A DNA stretch of 64,000 nucleotides from Alteromonas sp. LOR (GTDB taxonomy: Bacteria; Pseudomonadota; Gammaproteobacteria; Enterobacterales; Alteromonadaceae), in assembly GCF_000753865.1 (NCBI RefSeq), contig NZ_JQFW01000006.1:124001-188000 (forward strand), given 5' to 3'. This document shows, piece after piece, positions 1 through 8,591 of the stretch (positions within the stretch are counted from its first letter, which is position 1; the number at the start of each line of letters is the position of its first letter). The notes under the pieces are model-generated. The model saw only the letters and a list, made by a program, of their open reading frames with translations, had not been told where the DNA came from and did not search any database. The position numbers and the translations under genes are program-made.

Positions 1-2
1 AT

Positions 3-1139
3 CACATAGGCAGTGGTCACCTGTGGATGGAGGATACACCTTCAGATGATTGGATAAATAACGAGGGGAATTTCGTTGGCACCACGCACAAGCGAGAATC
101 ACTTCACGACCCTCATGTTATAGAAAGCGATATTGAAGGCTTTAGCGATGGTTGGTTCGTTCCTACCATGCCAGATCTCAATCAAAAAAATCCTCATTTA
201 GCGAATTACTTAATTCAAAACGCTATTTGGTGGGTGGAGTTTGCCGGTTTAAGCGGCATTCGTGTAGATACCTATTCCTATTCCGATAAAGGGTTTTTGT
301 CAAAGTGGACAGCCCGTCTTATGTCAGAATATCCAAGCCTTAACATTGTGGGAGAAGAGTGGACGATTAACCCAGCCATTACCGCTTACTGGCAGGCGGG
401 AAGCCATCGTCATGATGAGTACGTTAGTGCATTGCCATCTGTAATGGATTTTCCACTACAGGCCGCGCTGACATCTGCACTTACACAAGAAGAGTCATGG
501 AACACAGGGCTAGGGAATATTTATGAAACGCTGGCGACCGACTTCCTATATGGTGATCCTAACAACCTAGTGATATTTCCTGATAATCATGACATGAGCC
601 GTATTTTTACTCAGCTTGGTCACGATATAGACAAATGGAATATGGCTATGACGTTTTTCCTAACCACCCGTGGTATTCCTCAAGTATTCTATGGAACAGA
701 AATTCTCATGGCCAACCCTGACAGTTCAGATCACGGAATTATCAGGTCCGATTTTCTAGGCGGCTTCAAACAGAATAGCGATTCAGCAGTAAATGCATTT
801 ACAGGCGAAGGATTGTCACAAGATGAACGTTGGGCGCAGCAACGGGTGAAAACATTATTAGCTTTGCGACAAAATTATCCCAACGTGTTTATGGGAGAAA
901 TGAAGCATTATGCCCCTCATGATGGCGTTTATACGTATTTCCGCCGCGCTGAAGAGGATGACGGTAGCATGATAATGGTAATAATGAATAAACAAGAGGC
1001 GAAGGTATCTCTTGCTCGTTATTCGACCATGCTATCAAAATACACGCAAGCCACTCGCCTAAGCGATAAAACCGTATTTGGCGTTGACGACACGTTAACG
1101 TTGCCACCAATGTCTGCAACGGTATTCGTTGTAAATTAA
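3..1139 (+). CDS. GH13 alpha-amylase family enzyme, 5'-truncated by window edge
   Basis: This is the C-terminal part of a glycoside hydrolase family 13 enzyme acting on alpha-glucans or maltodextrins. The reading frame is open from the window edge, so the real start lies outside. Catalytic landmarks are present in the expected order: GIRVDTYSY (nucleophile Asp, near nt 267), NIVGEEW (acid/base Glu, near nt 354) and FPDNHDM (transition-state Asp, near nt 583). A beta-sandwich-like end follows. It lies 26 nt upstream of the sugar transporter and in the same operon as a second GH13 gene. Whether it is a neopullulanase/cyclomaltodextrinase or an alpha-amylase cannot be told from this fragment. 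The signal sequence, if any, is not visible. Confidence 0.9.
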   Translation, partial: HIGSGHLWMEDTPSDDWINNEGNFVGTTHKRESLHDPHVIESDIEGFSDGWFVPTMPDLNQKNPHLANYLIQNAIWWVEFAGLSGIRVDTYSYSDKGFLSKWTARLMSEYPSLNIVGEEWTINPAITAYWQAGSHRHDEYVSALPSVMDFPLQAALTSALTQEESWNTGLGNIYETLATDFLYGDPNNLVIFPDNHDMSRIFTQLGHDIDKWNMAMTFFLTTRGIPQVFYGTEILMANPDSSDHGIIRSDFLGGFKQNSDSAVNAFTGEGLSQDERWAQQRVKTLLALRQNYPNVFMGEMKHYAPHDGVYTYFRRAEEDDGSMIMVIMNKQEAKVSLARYSTMLSKYTQATRLSDKTVFGVDDTLTLPPMSATVFVVN

Positions 1140-1165
1140 TTTAAAAACAATAAATAGAGCTAATT

Positions 1166-2674
1166 ATGCAAGCAACTCAACCCCGCCTCTCATTTTGGCA
1201 AATTTGGAATGTCAGTTTTGGCTTCCTTGGCGTTCAATTTGGTTTTGCCCTGCAAAACGCAAATGTGAGCCGTATTCTTTCAGATCTGGGCGCCGATCTT
1301 CACTCTTTGTCATTGTTTTGGCTTGTCGCCCCAATTATGGGCTTAATCGTGCAACCGATTGTAGGTTCTGCGTCGGACAGAACGTGGAATAGACTGGGCC
1401 GCAGAAGACCGTTTATTTTAGCCGGTGCCGTGGCTGCCGTTGTGGGTATGATATTGCTACCTAATGCGCCTATTTTTGTGGCGTTTTTAGCGCCAATGGT
1501 AATGGGGGCGCTCATGGTTGCGCTCATGGATGCCTCGTTTAATGTGTGCTTTCAGCCGTTTCGCTCATTAGTTTCAGACATGGTTCCGCCATCGCAGCGC
1601 AATGTGGGCTATTCTATTCAGTCTCTTCTTATTAATATCGGTGCTGTTATTGGCTCTATCCTTCCCTTTGTGCTCACCAACGTTGTGGGTTTAGAGAACA
1701 CGGCGCAAATGGGGGAGGTTGCACCTTCAGTAATGTGGGCATTCTATATCGGTGCTTCAGTGTTGTTGGGTACCGTTATTTGGACCGTGTTTAGAACGAA
1801 AGAATATTCGCCTGAAGAATACAGTCGATATAAAGGGTTGAGTCCTGAACAGGGCGCTTCCCTTAACTCAGAGAAAAAAGAAAAGAAGGCTCCACTAGCA
1901 CAGCGTTTAAAAGAGTTCTTTGCGTTAGTGGCAACTATGCCTAAAACCATGAAACAGTTAGCGGTTGTGCAATTTTTCTCATGGTTTGCACTCTTTATCA
2001 TGTGGGTATACACCACGCCCGCTATTACCCAACATATATGGAACGTAGATAAGCAATGGTTTGACCCTGCATTTATCGCAGCTGCTCCTATGGTTCCAGA
2101 GGCTATCATTATGGCCAAAGGTGCCGCCGGCGACTGGGTGGGCATTCTATTTGCCGCTTATTCTGTGTTTGCCGCTATTTTCTCTATCTTTCTTGCAAAG
2201 CTAGCGGACAAATTTGGTCGCAAAACCATTTATTCTGGCGCGTTGGCACTGGGCGGCCTGAGTTACGTGAGCTTTTTATTCTTCCAAGATTTAACCATGG
2301 TAAACGTCAACCTTCTCATCACAGAAGTTACCGTACCTCTTGGTGCCGTTAAATTACTCATACCCATGATAGGCGTGGGTATTGCGTGGGCCGCTATTCT
2401 TGCAATGCCTTACGCTATGTTGGCTGGTGCACTTCCTGCTGATAAAACTGGCGTGTACATGGGCATATTTAACTTTACCGTTGCGGCACCACAAATTGTA
2501 TCAGGCCTAACAGCAGGTTGGATCTTAAGTAGCGTTTTCGATAACGACGCTAAATACATCATTGTCGTTGCGGGTGTGTCCATGGTGATTGGTGCTATAG
2601 CAGTATTTTTTGTAAAAGAAGCTGATACCAGTGAAATTGTTGAAGAAAAAGGAGTTATTCAAGATGGTGTCTAA
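1166..2674 (+). CDS. MFS sugar transporter (SLC45/GPH-like, maltose-type)
   Basis: A polytopic inner-membrane transporter of 502 residues with about twelve hydrophobic segments. The MFS signature between TM2 and TM3 is visible (SDRTWNRLGRRRP, about residues 70-82), and a weaker copy occurs in the second half (LADKFGRK). This family imports maltose, sucrose and similar sugars by cation symport. Placement between two GH13 glycosidase genes suggests uptake of maltose or maltodextrins. The 3' end overlaps the next gene by 11 nt, so the two are probably translationally coupled. Substrate is inferred from context only. Confidence 0.88.
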   Translation: MQATQPRLSFWQIWNVSFGFLGVQFGFALQNANVSRILSDLGADLHSLSLFWLVAPIMGLIVQPIVGSASDRTWNRLGRRRPFILAGAVAAVVGMILLPNAPIFVAFLAPMVMGALMVALMDASFNVCFQPFRSLVSDMVPPSQRNVGYSIQSLLINIGAVIGSILPFVLTNVVGLENTAQMGEVAPSVMWAFYIGASVLLGTVIWTVFRTKEYSPEEYSRYKGLSPEQGASLNSEKKEKKAPLAQRLKEFFALVATMPKTMKQLAVVQFFSWFALFIMWVYTTPAITQHIWNVDKQWFDPAFIAAAPMVPEAIIMAKGAAGDWVGILFAAYSVFAAIFSIFLAKLADKFGRKTIYSGALALGGLSYVSFLFFQDLTMVNVNLLITEVTVPLGAVKLLIPMIGVGIAWAAILAMPYAMLAGALPADKTGVYMGIFNFTVAAPQIVSGLTAGWILSSVFDNDAKYIIVVAGVSMVIGAIAVFFVKEADTSEIVEEKGVIQDGV

Positions 2675-4388
2675 ACGCACAGCAATCGCGATGGCCATAG
2701 CGACATTATTAACAGCCTCCTGCACAAACTCGAATAACGCCACAAGCAAGGCAGATGTTAATCACCAGGGAGCTAATGTTGAGTCGCTGAATAATCAAAC
2801 AATAGTAGGCACAACCACACCCTTTGCGAGGGAAGCTATTTACTTTGTAGTGACCGATAGATTCGTTGATGGTGACAAGTCGAATAATTTTGAGGACCAA
2901 GGTGGAGACTATCCTACTTGGAGGCTGCCACTAGAGGGGCCTGAAGGCAAAAAAGCCTACGTAGGGTATATGGGCGGCGACTTAAAAGGTATTTTACAAA
3001 ACGCCGACTACATTACAGAGATGGGCTTTACCGCAGTGTGGATGACACCGGTTCATGACAACCCTGATTATGCGTTTAATGGCGACGAACAAATCACCTA
3101 TGGCGGCGCATTTAAAGACGGTGGTAAAACTGGTTATCACGGGTATTGGGCGTCGAATTTTTATCAACCCGACGAGCATTTGGTGAGTGAAGACCTGACC
3201 GTTAAGCAATATACCGCACAAATGCGCGAGCAGGGTTTAAAGTCAGTGTTTGATATTGTGGCTAATCATGGTTCACCCAGTTTCACCATGACTAATGATT
3301 TACCAGGATACGGTGAGCTATACGATAAAAGCGGGCTTTTGGTGGCAGACCATCAAAATTTAGCGCCTGAGGATTTAGATCCAAAAAACAATCCTCTGCA
3401 TGCCTTTTTTCACAACTATCCAGACTTAGTGAAGCTTTCTAACTTAGATGACGAAAACCCAGCCCTAAGAGATTACTTGATCAACAGTTATCTTTATTGG
3501 ATTTCTCAGGGGGCTGATGCGTTTCGAATAGACACTATTCGCCATGTGCCTCATGCGTTTTGGCGAGAAATGTCCGACCGTGTGCGTGAAGAAAACCCTG
3601 ACTTTTTTATGTTCGGAGAAAGCTTCGATTACGAGGCGAATAATATTGCGCAGCACACACTAGATAAAAACGGCAACATCAGTGTGCTCGACTTCCCTAT
3701 GCAAAAAGCCATGTTGTCAGTGTTTGAAAAACCACTGGACAGTGATTTTGCGGATATGAAAGAGGTGTTACACCTTACCCATGGGCCTTATGAAAACGTG
3801 TATGATTTAACGACGTTTTACGATAATCATGACATGGCCCGCATGAATGCCACAGATGATGGGTTTATCAATGCTCATAACTGGTTATTTACGGTAAGAG
3901 GAATTCCGGTTGTATATATGGGGTCTGAAATTGGCTTTATGCGCGGCACTGCAGAGCATGCTGGTAATCGCAATTATCTAGGGCAAGAGCGTATCGACAG
4001 CGCAAAAGCCAACCCAATTCAGCAAGCGCTTAGCGATATTGCTAACGTGCGAAAAGCAACGCCGGCCTTGCAGCGTGGGCTTCAGTTAAATGTTGAATTA
4101 AAAGAGCACAAAGCGGTGTTCTATCGCGTGTTACAAGATAAAGAAAATCAGCAAACCGCGCTAGTGTTGTTGAATAAGTCCAATAAACCTGCCTCGTTTA
4201 ATGTGTCGCAGTTTATGCAAGAGGGGCAGTGGCAGGAGCAGTTAGGCGGTGAAAGCCAGCAGATACGAGAGGGCGGTTCGCTCTTAAGTACTGTGGCGGC
4301 TAACGGTGTTCAAGTATGGGTGCGTGATGGCGCTATTACGAACGATGAACTAATGGCTACCCTGGCTGACCAAATGAAAAGGCAGTAA
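2664..4388 (+). CDS. GH13 alpha-amylase family lipoprotein
   Basis: Predicted exported alpha-glucan hydrolase of 574 residues. The start at 2664 is preferred over an in-frame ATG at 2631 because AAGGAG stands just upstream and the N-terminus then forms a lipoprotein signal (a hydrophobic stretch ending in LLTASC). GH13 motifs are visible: VFDIVANHG (region I), DAFRIDTIRH (nucleophile Asp), FGESFD (acid/base Glu) and FYDNHDM (region IV). It overlaps the end of the transporter gene. Lipid anchoring suggests that glucan is cleaved at the periplasmic face or cell surface and the products imported by the neighbour. A bidirectional terminator follows. Confidence 0.9.
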   Translation: MVSKRTAIAMAIATLLTASCTNSNNATSKADVNHQGANVESLNNQTIVGTTTPFAREAIYFVVTDRFVDGDKSNNFEDQGGDYPTWRLPLEGPEGKKAYVGYMGGDLKGILQNADYITEMGFTAVWMTPVHDNPDYAFNGDEQITYGGAFKDGGKTGYHGYWASNFYQPDEHLVSEDLTVKQYTAQMREQGLKSVFDIVANHGSPSFTMTNDLPGYGELYDKSGLLVADHQNLAPEDLDPKNNPLHAFFHNYPDLVKLSNLDDENPALRDYLINSYLYWISQGADAFRIDTIRHVPHAFWREMSDRVREENPDFFMFGESFDYEANNIAQHTLDKNGNISVLDFPMQKAMLSVFEKPLDSDFADMKEVLHLTHGPYENVYDLTTFYDNHDMARMNATDDGFINAHNWLFTVRGIPVVYMGSEIGFMRGTAEHAGNRNYLGQERIDSAKANPIQQALSDIANVRKATPALQRGLQLNVELKEHKAVFYRVLQDKENQQTALVLLNKSNKPASFNVSQFMQEGQWQEQLGGESQQIREGGSLLSTVAANGVQVWVRDGAITNDELMATLADQMKRQ

Positions 4389-4422
4389 AGCGCGAGGCTG
4401 CAAACCTAGCTTAACCAAGTCA

Positions 4423-4453
4423 AAAAAGGGTGCGTTCATCACGCACCCTTTTT
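4423..4453. terminator. Bidirectional intrinsic terminator
   Basis: A perfect 13-bp stem (AAAAAGGGTGCGT paired with ACGCACCCTTTTT) with a 5-nt loop and A/T tracts on both sides. It lies between the convergent GH13 lipoprotein gene and the LacI-type gene and can serve both. Confidence 0.9.
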
Positions 4454-4466
4454 GGTTTTTAACGCT

Positions 4467-5498
4467 TTACTCGCTACCGCAGGACTGGCGTATGATGATA
4501 TCAGCAGGCATTAGATAGTCTTCTACTTTCTCGTTGTTAATGGCCCTTAATAAGGTGTCGACCAATAACTCTCCCGCAAGATTGGTATTTTGTTGCACAG
4601 TAGATAATGCAGGGGTGGTGTACGCAGAAACCGCAATATTGTCATAGCCAACCACTGCCACATCCTGTGGCACATTGATGTTGGCCCGTCGTAAGGCACG
4701 CAGTGCGCCCATTGCGATTAAATCTGAGGCGCATACAATTGCTTCAGGCAGCTCGTTACATTCTATTAATGAGCGAACAGCGTCTGAGCCATCATCTTCT
4801 GTGGAAATGGCGTTTCGCTGAACACTTTTAGCGGTAAGGTTATGTTTTTCTAATGTGTCGGTATAACCGCGATATCGCGCCATAAATTCAGGCGCATGAA
4901 CGCCATTGTCGCCAATAAAGGCAAAGGTTTTTTTACCTAACGCGATTAAGTGCTCGGTAATACTTTGTCCGCCTTGATAATTATCGCAGCCAATACTGAC
5001 TCCAGGGTGGTCCTTATCAGGGGCGCCCCAACGAACAAAATGCGTGCCCTGCGACTCAAGCTGCGCCACTTTGGTTTGATAGTCGGTGTAGTTGCCATAC
5101 CCTAATAAGATAATGCCGTCTGCTTTATTTGAGTCTTCATATTCCGCATGCCAATCGTCTTCTAAATTTTGAAAAGAGACTAAAAGATCGTAATTCGCTT
5201 TTGCACAGGCACGTGTGATGCTGCCTAGCATGGCAAGGAAAAAAGGGTTTATCATTGAGTCGTCTGAGGTGGGGTCCTCAAAAAGTAAAAGGGCAATCGT
5301 ACTGCTTTTTTGCTTTCTCAAATTGCTCGCATTTTTATCGACTTTATAATTGAGTTCTTGTGCGATTCGCTGCACGCGCTCTCTTGTTTCTAAATTAACA
5401 AGAGGGCTATTGTTTAGTGCTCTTGAAACGGTTGATTGTGAAACACCGGCCAAGTGAGCAATATCAAAAGAGGTCGCTTTTTCTTTCATAAACATCAT
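4467..5498 (-). CDS. LacI/GalR family transcriptional regulator
   Basis: Sugar-responsive repressor of 343 residues. The N-terminus is a LacI helix-turn-helix (FDIAHLAGVSQSTVSRAL, about residues 8-25) with a hinge region, followed by a periplasmic-binding-protein-like effector domain. It converges on the amylase/transporter operon and is the obvious candidate regulator of it, though the operon promoter is outside this window. The start could be the ATG at 5498 or an in-frame ATG three codons later (5489); no clear Shine-Dalgarno decides. A near-perfect inverted repeat sits 10 nt upstream of the start and may be an autoregulatory operator. Confidence 0.9.
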   Translation of the reverse strand: MMFMKEKATSFDIAHLAGVSQSTVSRALNNSPLVNLETRERVQRIAQELNYKVDKNASNLRKQKSSTIALLLFEDPTSDDSMINPFFLAMLGSITRACAKANYDLLVSFQNLEDDWHAEYEDSNKADGIILLGYGNYTDYQTKVAQLESQGTHFVRWGAPDKDHPGVSIGCDNYQGGQSITEHLIALGKKTFAFIGDNGVHAPEFMARYRGYTDTLEKHNLTAKSVQRNAISTEDDGSDAVRSLIECNELPEAIVCASDLIAMGALRALRRANINVPQDVAVVGYDNIAVSAYTTPALSTVQQNTNLAGELLVDTLLRAINNEKVEDYLMPADIIIRQSCGSE

Positions 5499-5507
5499 TT
5501 CTCGCTA

Positions 5508-5521
5508 CAACGACATCGTTG
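5508..5521. promoter_or_regulatory. Candidate LacI-type operator
   Basis: CAACGACATCGTTG is a 6+2+6 inverted repeat (CAACGA/TCGTTG) ending 10 nt before the LacI-family start codon. Its even length and AACG/CGTT half-sites resemble LacI-family operators. Function is inferred from position and symmetry only. Confidence 0.4.
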
Positions 5522-5803
5522 CCATCAAAATCAGATTAACACATTTTTCCCTTAAGTCTTGTTTTTGAACTATGAAGCCCGATAGTGAATTATCGACGCA
5601 TCCTTTTACAAAACAGCTTGCGCCCTTTATTTCGCTATCATCTATAGTGCGGTGTTTAATGTGAAAGGTAGTAATATCGGCCTCTGTCGTCGGTTATTCA
5701 ACCAGTTGTCAGCGTTAAATGAATAAAACGTGGTTGAAGCATTTGTGTCAGTGGTATACTCACGTTATTAATATAATTACTTGTGCATAAGGGGAACATG
5801 CGA
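5522..5803. other. Intergenic region between lacI-type gene and glnS
   Basis: AT-rich divergent promoter region without a convincing ORF. A second symmetric element, CGATAGTGAATTATCG, lies near 5580-5595. A possible glnS promoter has TTGAAG at 5734-5739 and TATACT at 5755-5760; the 15-bp spacer is short. Nothing else is recognised. Confidence 0.5.
5734..5760 (+). promoter_or_regulatory. Possible glnS promoter
   Basis: TTGAAG and TATACT hexamers with a 15-bp spacer (16 bp if GTTGAA is used as -35). They stand about 44 nt upstream of the chosen glnS start. Sequence match only. Confidence 0.4.
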
Positions 5804-7471
5804 ATGGCCGAGACTGAGCATCGTCCGACCAATTTTATCCGTCAAATCATTGATAAAGATCTTGCCAGTGGTTTGCATGACTCAATAAAAACGCGGTTTC
5901 CGCCGGAGCCAAATGGCTTTCTTCACATTGGTCATGCCAAATCCATTTGCTTGAACTTCGGTATTGCAAAAGATTACACGGGAACCTGTAATCTGCGTTT
6001 TGACGACACGAATCCAGCAAAAGAAGATATTTCTTTTGTTAATTCGATTAAGGAAGACGTTAAATGGCTCGGTTTTACATGGAGCGGTGATGAGCGTTAT
6101 TCCTCTAACTACTTCGACCAGCTACACGGCTTTGCAAACGAATTGATTGATAAAGGCTTAGCTTATGTCGATTTTTCTAGCCAGGAAGTCATGCGTGAAT
6201 TGCGCGGTACCTTGAAAGAGCCGGGTAAAAATAGCGCCTATCGCGACACCGATGTAGAAACCAATAAACGTGAATTCGCTAAGATGACCGCCGGTGACTA
6301 TGCCGAAGGCGAATGCAGCCTGCGCGCCAAAATCGACATGACTTCGCCGTTTATGTGCATGCGCGACCCGGTTATTTACAGAGTGAAGCACGCCCACCAT
6401 CATCAAACTGGTGATAAATGGTGTGTGTATCCAATGTACGATTTTACGCACTGTATATCAGATGCCATTGAGGGCATTACGCATTCATTGTGTACGTTAG
6501 AATTTCAAGACAACCGCCGTTTATACGACTGGGTGATTGAGAATATCTCTATCGATTGCAGCCCTAAGCAGTATGAATTCTCTCGACTAAACTTGGAATA
6601 CACGGTGCTAAGTAAACGCCGTCTTATTCAGTTGGTTGATGAAAAACACGTTCATGGCTGGGATGACCCACGCATGCCAACGGTAGCTGGCCTGCGTCGT
6701 CGCGGATATACGCCAGGCTCTATTGTTGAGTTTTGTAAGCGCATCGGCGTGACTAAAATGGACAATATGGTTGAAATGTCCATGCTAGAAGCCTGTATTC
6801 GCGATGACTTAAACGTGAATGCACCTCGTGCAATGGCCGTACTTGACCCTATAAAAGTGGTTATTGAAAATTACGAAGAAGGCGCTTCTGAAACCTTGGC
6901 GGCTCCTAATCATCCGAATGATGAGGCAATGGGTACTCGAGACATCACGTTTAGTCGTGAAGTCTGGATTGAAGCAGAGGATTTCCGTGAATCAGCAAAT
7001 AAAAAGTTCAAGCGACTGGTACTTGAAAAAGAAGTTCGCCTTCGCAACGCCTATGTAGTGAAAGCAAACCGCGTAGAGAAAGACGAAGAGGGCAATGTAA
7101 CTACCGTATATTGTACCTACGATCCGGATACGTTAGGTAAAGATCCAGCTGATGGCCGCAAGGTGAAAGGGGTTATTCATTGGGTAGATGCAGCAACGGC
7201 CAAAGCGGCAGAGTTCCGTTTATACGACCGCTTGTTCAATGTACCTAATCCTGCTGCCGAAGAAGACTTTACCGATGCTATCAATCCAGAATCTCTTGAC
7301 GTAAAACAAGGCTGGGCTGAAGCTGGCTTGGTAGATAATGTACCTGAAGTTGGTGCATGGCAATTTGAGCGTACCGGTTATTTCTGTTTAGATAACGACA
7401 GTACTGCTGAAAAGCCTGTATTTAATCGCACGGTAGGTCTGCGAGATACTTGGGCAAAAATGGAAGGCTAA
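5804..7471 (+). CDS. glnS: Glutaminyl-tRNA synthetase
   Basis: Class I aminoacyl-tRNA synthetase charging tRNA-Gln with glutamine in the cytosol. It has 555 residues from the chosen start, very close in length and sequence to E. coli GlnS throughout. The HIGH motif is in [14 protein letters not shown] near the N-terminus and the KMSKS-loop equivalent is VLSKRRL. The C-terminal anticodon-binding beta-barrels end with the conserved [14 protein letters not shown]. The ATG at 5804 is preferred because AAGGGG lies about 9 nt upstream and the protein then aligns with the E. coli N-terminus; 5798 (ATG) and 5783 (GTG) are in-frame alternatives. A terminator follows at once. Confidence 0.97.
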   Translation: MAETEHRPTNFIRQIIDKDLASGLHDSIKTRFPPEPNGFLHIGHAKSICLNFGIAKDYTGTCNLRFDDTNPAKEDISFVNSIKEDVKWLGFTWSGDERYSSNYFDQLHGFANELIDKGLAYVDFSSQEVMRELRGTLKEPGKNSAYRDTDVETNKREFAKMTAGDYAEGECSLRAKIDMTSPFMCMRDPVIYRVKHAHHHQTGDKWCVYPMYDFTHCISDAIEGITHSLCTLEFQDNRRLYDWVIENISIDCSPKQYEFSRLNLEYTVLSKRRLIQLVDEKHVHGWDDPRMPTVAGLRRRGYTPGSIVEFCKRIGVTKMDNMVEMSMLEACIRDDLNVNAPRAMAVLDPIKVVIENYEEGASETLAAPNHPNDEAMGTRDITFSREVWIEAEDFRESANKKFKRLVLEKEVRLRNAYVVKANRVEKDEEGNVTTVYCTYDPDTLGKDPADGRKVKGVIHWVDAATAKAAEFRLYDRLFNVPNPAAEEDFTDAINPESLDVKQGWAEAGLVDNVPEVGAWQFERTGYFCLDNDSTAEKPVFNRTVGLRDTWAKMEG

Positions 7472-7493
7472 TATAGCGCTTCGTCTAATGATC

Positions 7494-7519
7494 AAAAAGC
7501 CGCGTTAACGCGGCTTTTT
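7494..7519. terminator. Bidirectional intrinsic terminator
   Basis: Perfect 11-bp stem AAAAAGCCGCG/CGCGGCTTTTT with TTAA loop, between convergent glnS and yciK. Confidence 0.92.
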
Positions 7520-7541
7520 GCTTTTTGTTTACCTGTTTAGG

Positions 7542-8285
7542 TTACTTTGGCTGGCAATCTAAGGATTCACCGTTAACATCCGCGCTATCATTGCCCATCA
7601 AGTACAAATAGGTAGGCATAATGTCTTCTGGCGTTTTTAATGTTTCAGGGGTTTCTGCCGGAAATGCTTGGGCGCGCATGCTTGTTCGCGTTGCGCCAGG
7701 GTTGATGCAGTTAAAGCGGATAGATTTGTTCTGATATTCGTCTGCCAGAGTTTGCATAACCCCTTCGGTAGCAAACTTGGAGACCGCATAGGTTCCCCAA
7801 AACGCGCGACCCTTTCTACCTACACTTGAGGTGGTGAAAATCACTGAGGCGTTTTCAGCTTTCAAAAGAGCAGGGAGCAAGGCTTGAGTCATGTACACCA
7901 TACCGTTTAGGTTTATTTGCATGACATCTTGCCATTCTTGAGCGTCAATATCTTTAAATGCACTTAAGTGGCCAAGAATAGAAGCGTTGTGTAGCACCCC
8001 ATCTAAACGACCGAACTGGTCTATAATCGTCTGTGTCATCTGTTGATAATGACTAGGAGTAGCGCCCTTTAAATCAAGGGGAACAATGGCTGGTTCTGCG
8101 CCTTTCGCTGCAACTATGTCGTCATACACAGCTTCAAGCTTGGCGACAGTTCTACCAAGCAATATACATGTTGCACCATGTGCCGCGAAGGTTTTAGCCG
8201 CTTGCGCACCAATACCATCACCGGCGCCAGTAATAAGAATTACTTTATCGTTTAATAAATTGCTGGGCGCATTATAGTCGTTCAT
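7542..8285 (-). CDS. yciK: YciK-like short-chain dehydrogenase/reductase
   Basis: Classical SDR oxidoreductase of 247 residues. The cofactor loop is TGAGDGIG near residue 20, the NAG-equivalent is LHNAS, and the catalytic residues are a Ser in TTSSVG with YAVSK. Overall resemblance to E. coli YciK is high, including WQDVMQIN and the C-terminal TPEDIMPTYLYLMG segment. The substrate of YciK is not firmly established, so no reaction is assigned. It is transcribed towards glnS and appears monocistronic. Confidence 0.92.
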   Translation of the reverse strand: MNDYNAPSNLLNDKVILITGAGDGIGAQAAKTFAAHGATCILLGRTVAKLEAVYDDIVAAKGAEPAIVPLDLKGATPSHYQQMTQTIIDQFGRLDGVLHNASILGHLSAFKDIDAQEWQDVMQINLNGMVYMTQALLPALLKAENASVIFTTSSVGRKGRAFWGTYAVSKFATEGVMQTLADEYQNKSIRFNCINPGATRTSMRAQAFPAETPETLKTPEDIMPTYLYLMGNDSADVNGESLDCQPK

Positions 8286-8428
8286 GATTGTCCTTCAATT
8301 ACATCGTGCAAAGAGGCTTTGCTGGGCGTTTTACAAGTGGTGTGATGATACTCAACCTGACCGCTAAGTAAAACAATCCCGTTAAAAACCTGCCAAACGT
8401 AAAAAAAGTTCACCAAACTAGTTAACAA

Positions 8429-8442
8429 AACTTTGCAAAGTT
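8429..8442. promoter_or_regulatory. Perfect 14-bp palindrome, candidate operator
   Basis: AACTTTGCAAAGTT, fully self-complementary, in the divergent region between yciK and the lipase gene. No factor is assigned. Confidence 0.4.
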
Positions 8443-8479
8443 GCAACAAAGTCAATAAGATTGAGGAAGATACAACTGG

Positions 8480-8493
8480 TCTAACATGTTTGA
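8480..8493. promoter_or_regulatory. Quasi-palindrome, possible PsrA/FadR-type site
   Basis: TCTAACATGTTTGA is a palindrome except for one base pair (TC-AAC-AT-GTT-GA). It resembles PsrA-type sites with AAAC/GTTT half-sites as I remember them. A PsrA-like regulator is encoded 7 kb away and the downstream gene is a lipase, so a fatty-acid link is conceivable. Inference only. Confidence 0.25.
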
Positions 8494-8591
8494 AACGATC
8501 TTCTATGCCTGTTAAAGCAGGATAGACCAAGCTATTTTAATAAAACCGAATTTTAGACACAGAATAACAACAATGCTTGTAGGGAGTAGAG

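Larger units (their letters stand above)
8286..8591. other. Divergent promoter region, yciK / Pla-1-type lipase
   Basis: About 306 nt without a convincing gene. It contains a perfect 14-bp palindrome AACTTTGCAAAGTT (8429-8442) and a quasi-palindrome TCTAACATGTTTGA (8480-8493). Both lie upstream of the lipase start and are operator candidates. The short minus-strand ORF overlapping this region has no recognisable family and is not called. Confidence 0.55.

Noticed and set aside
8282-8530. 82-codon minus-strand ORF between yciK and the lipase gene
   Set aside because: No recognisable family; it covers the divergent promoter region and the palindromes.
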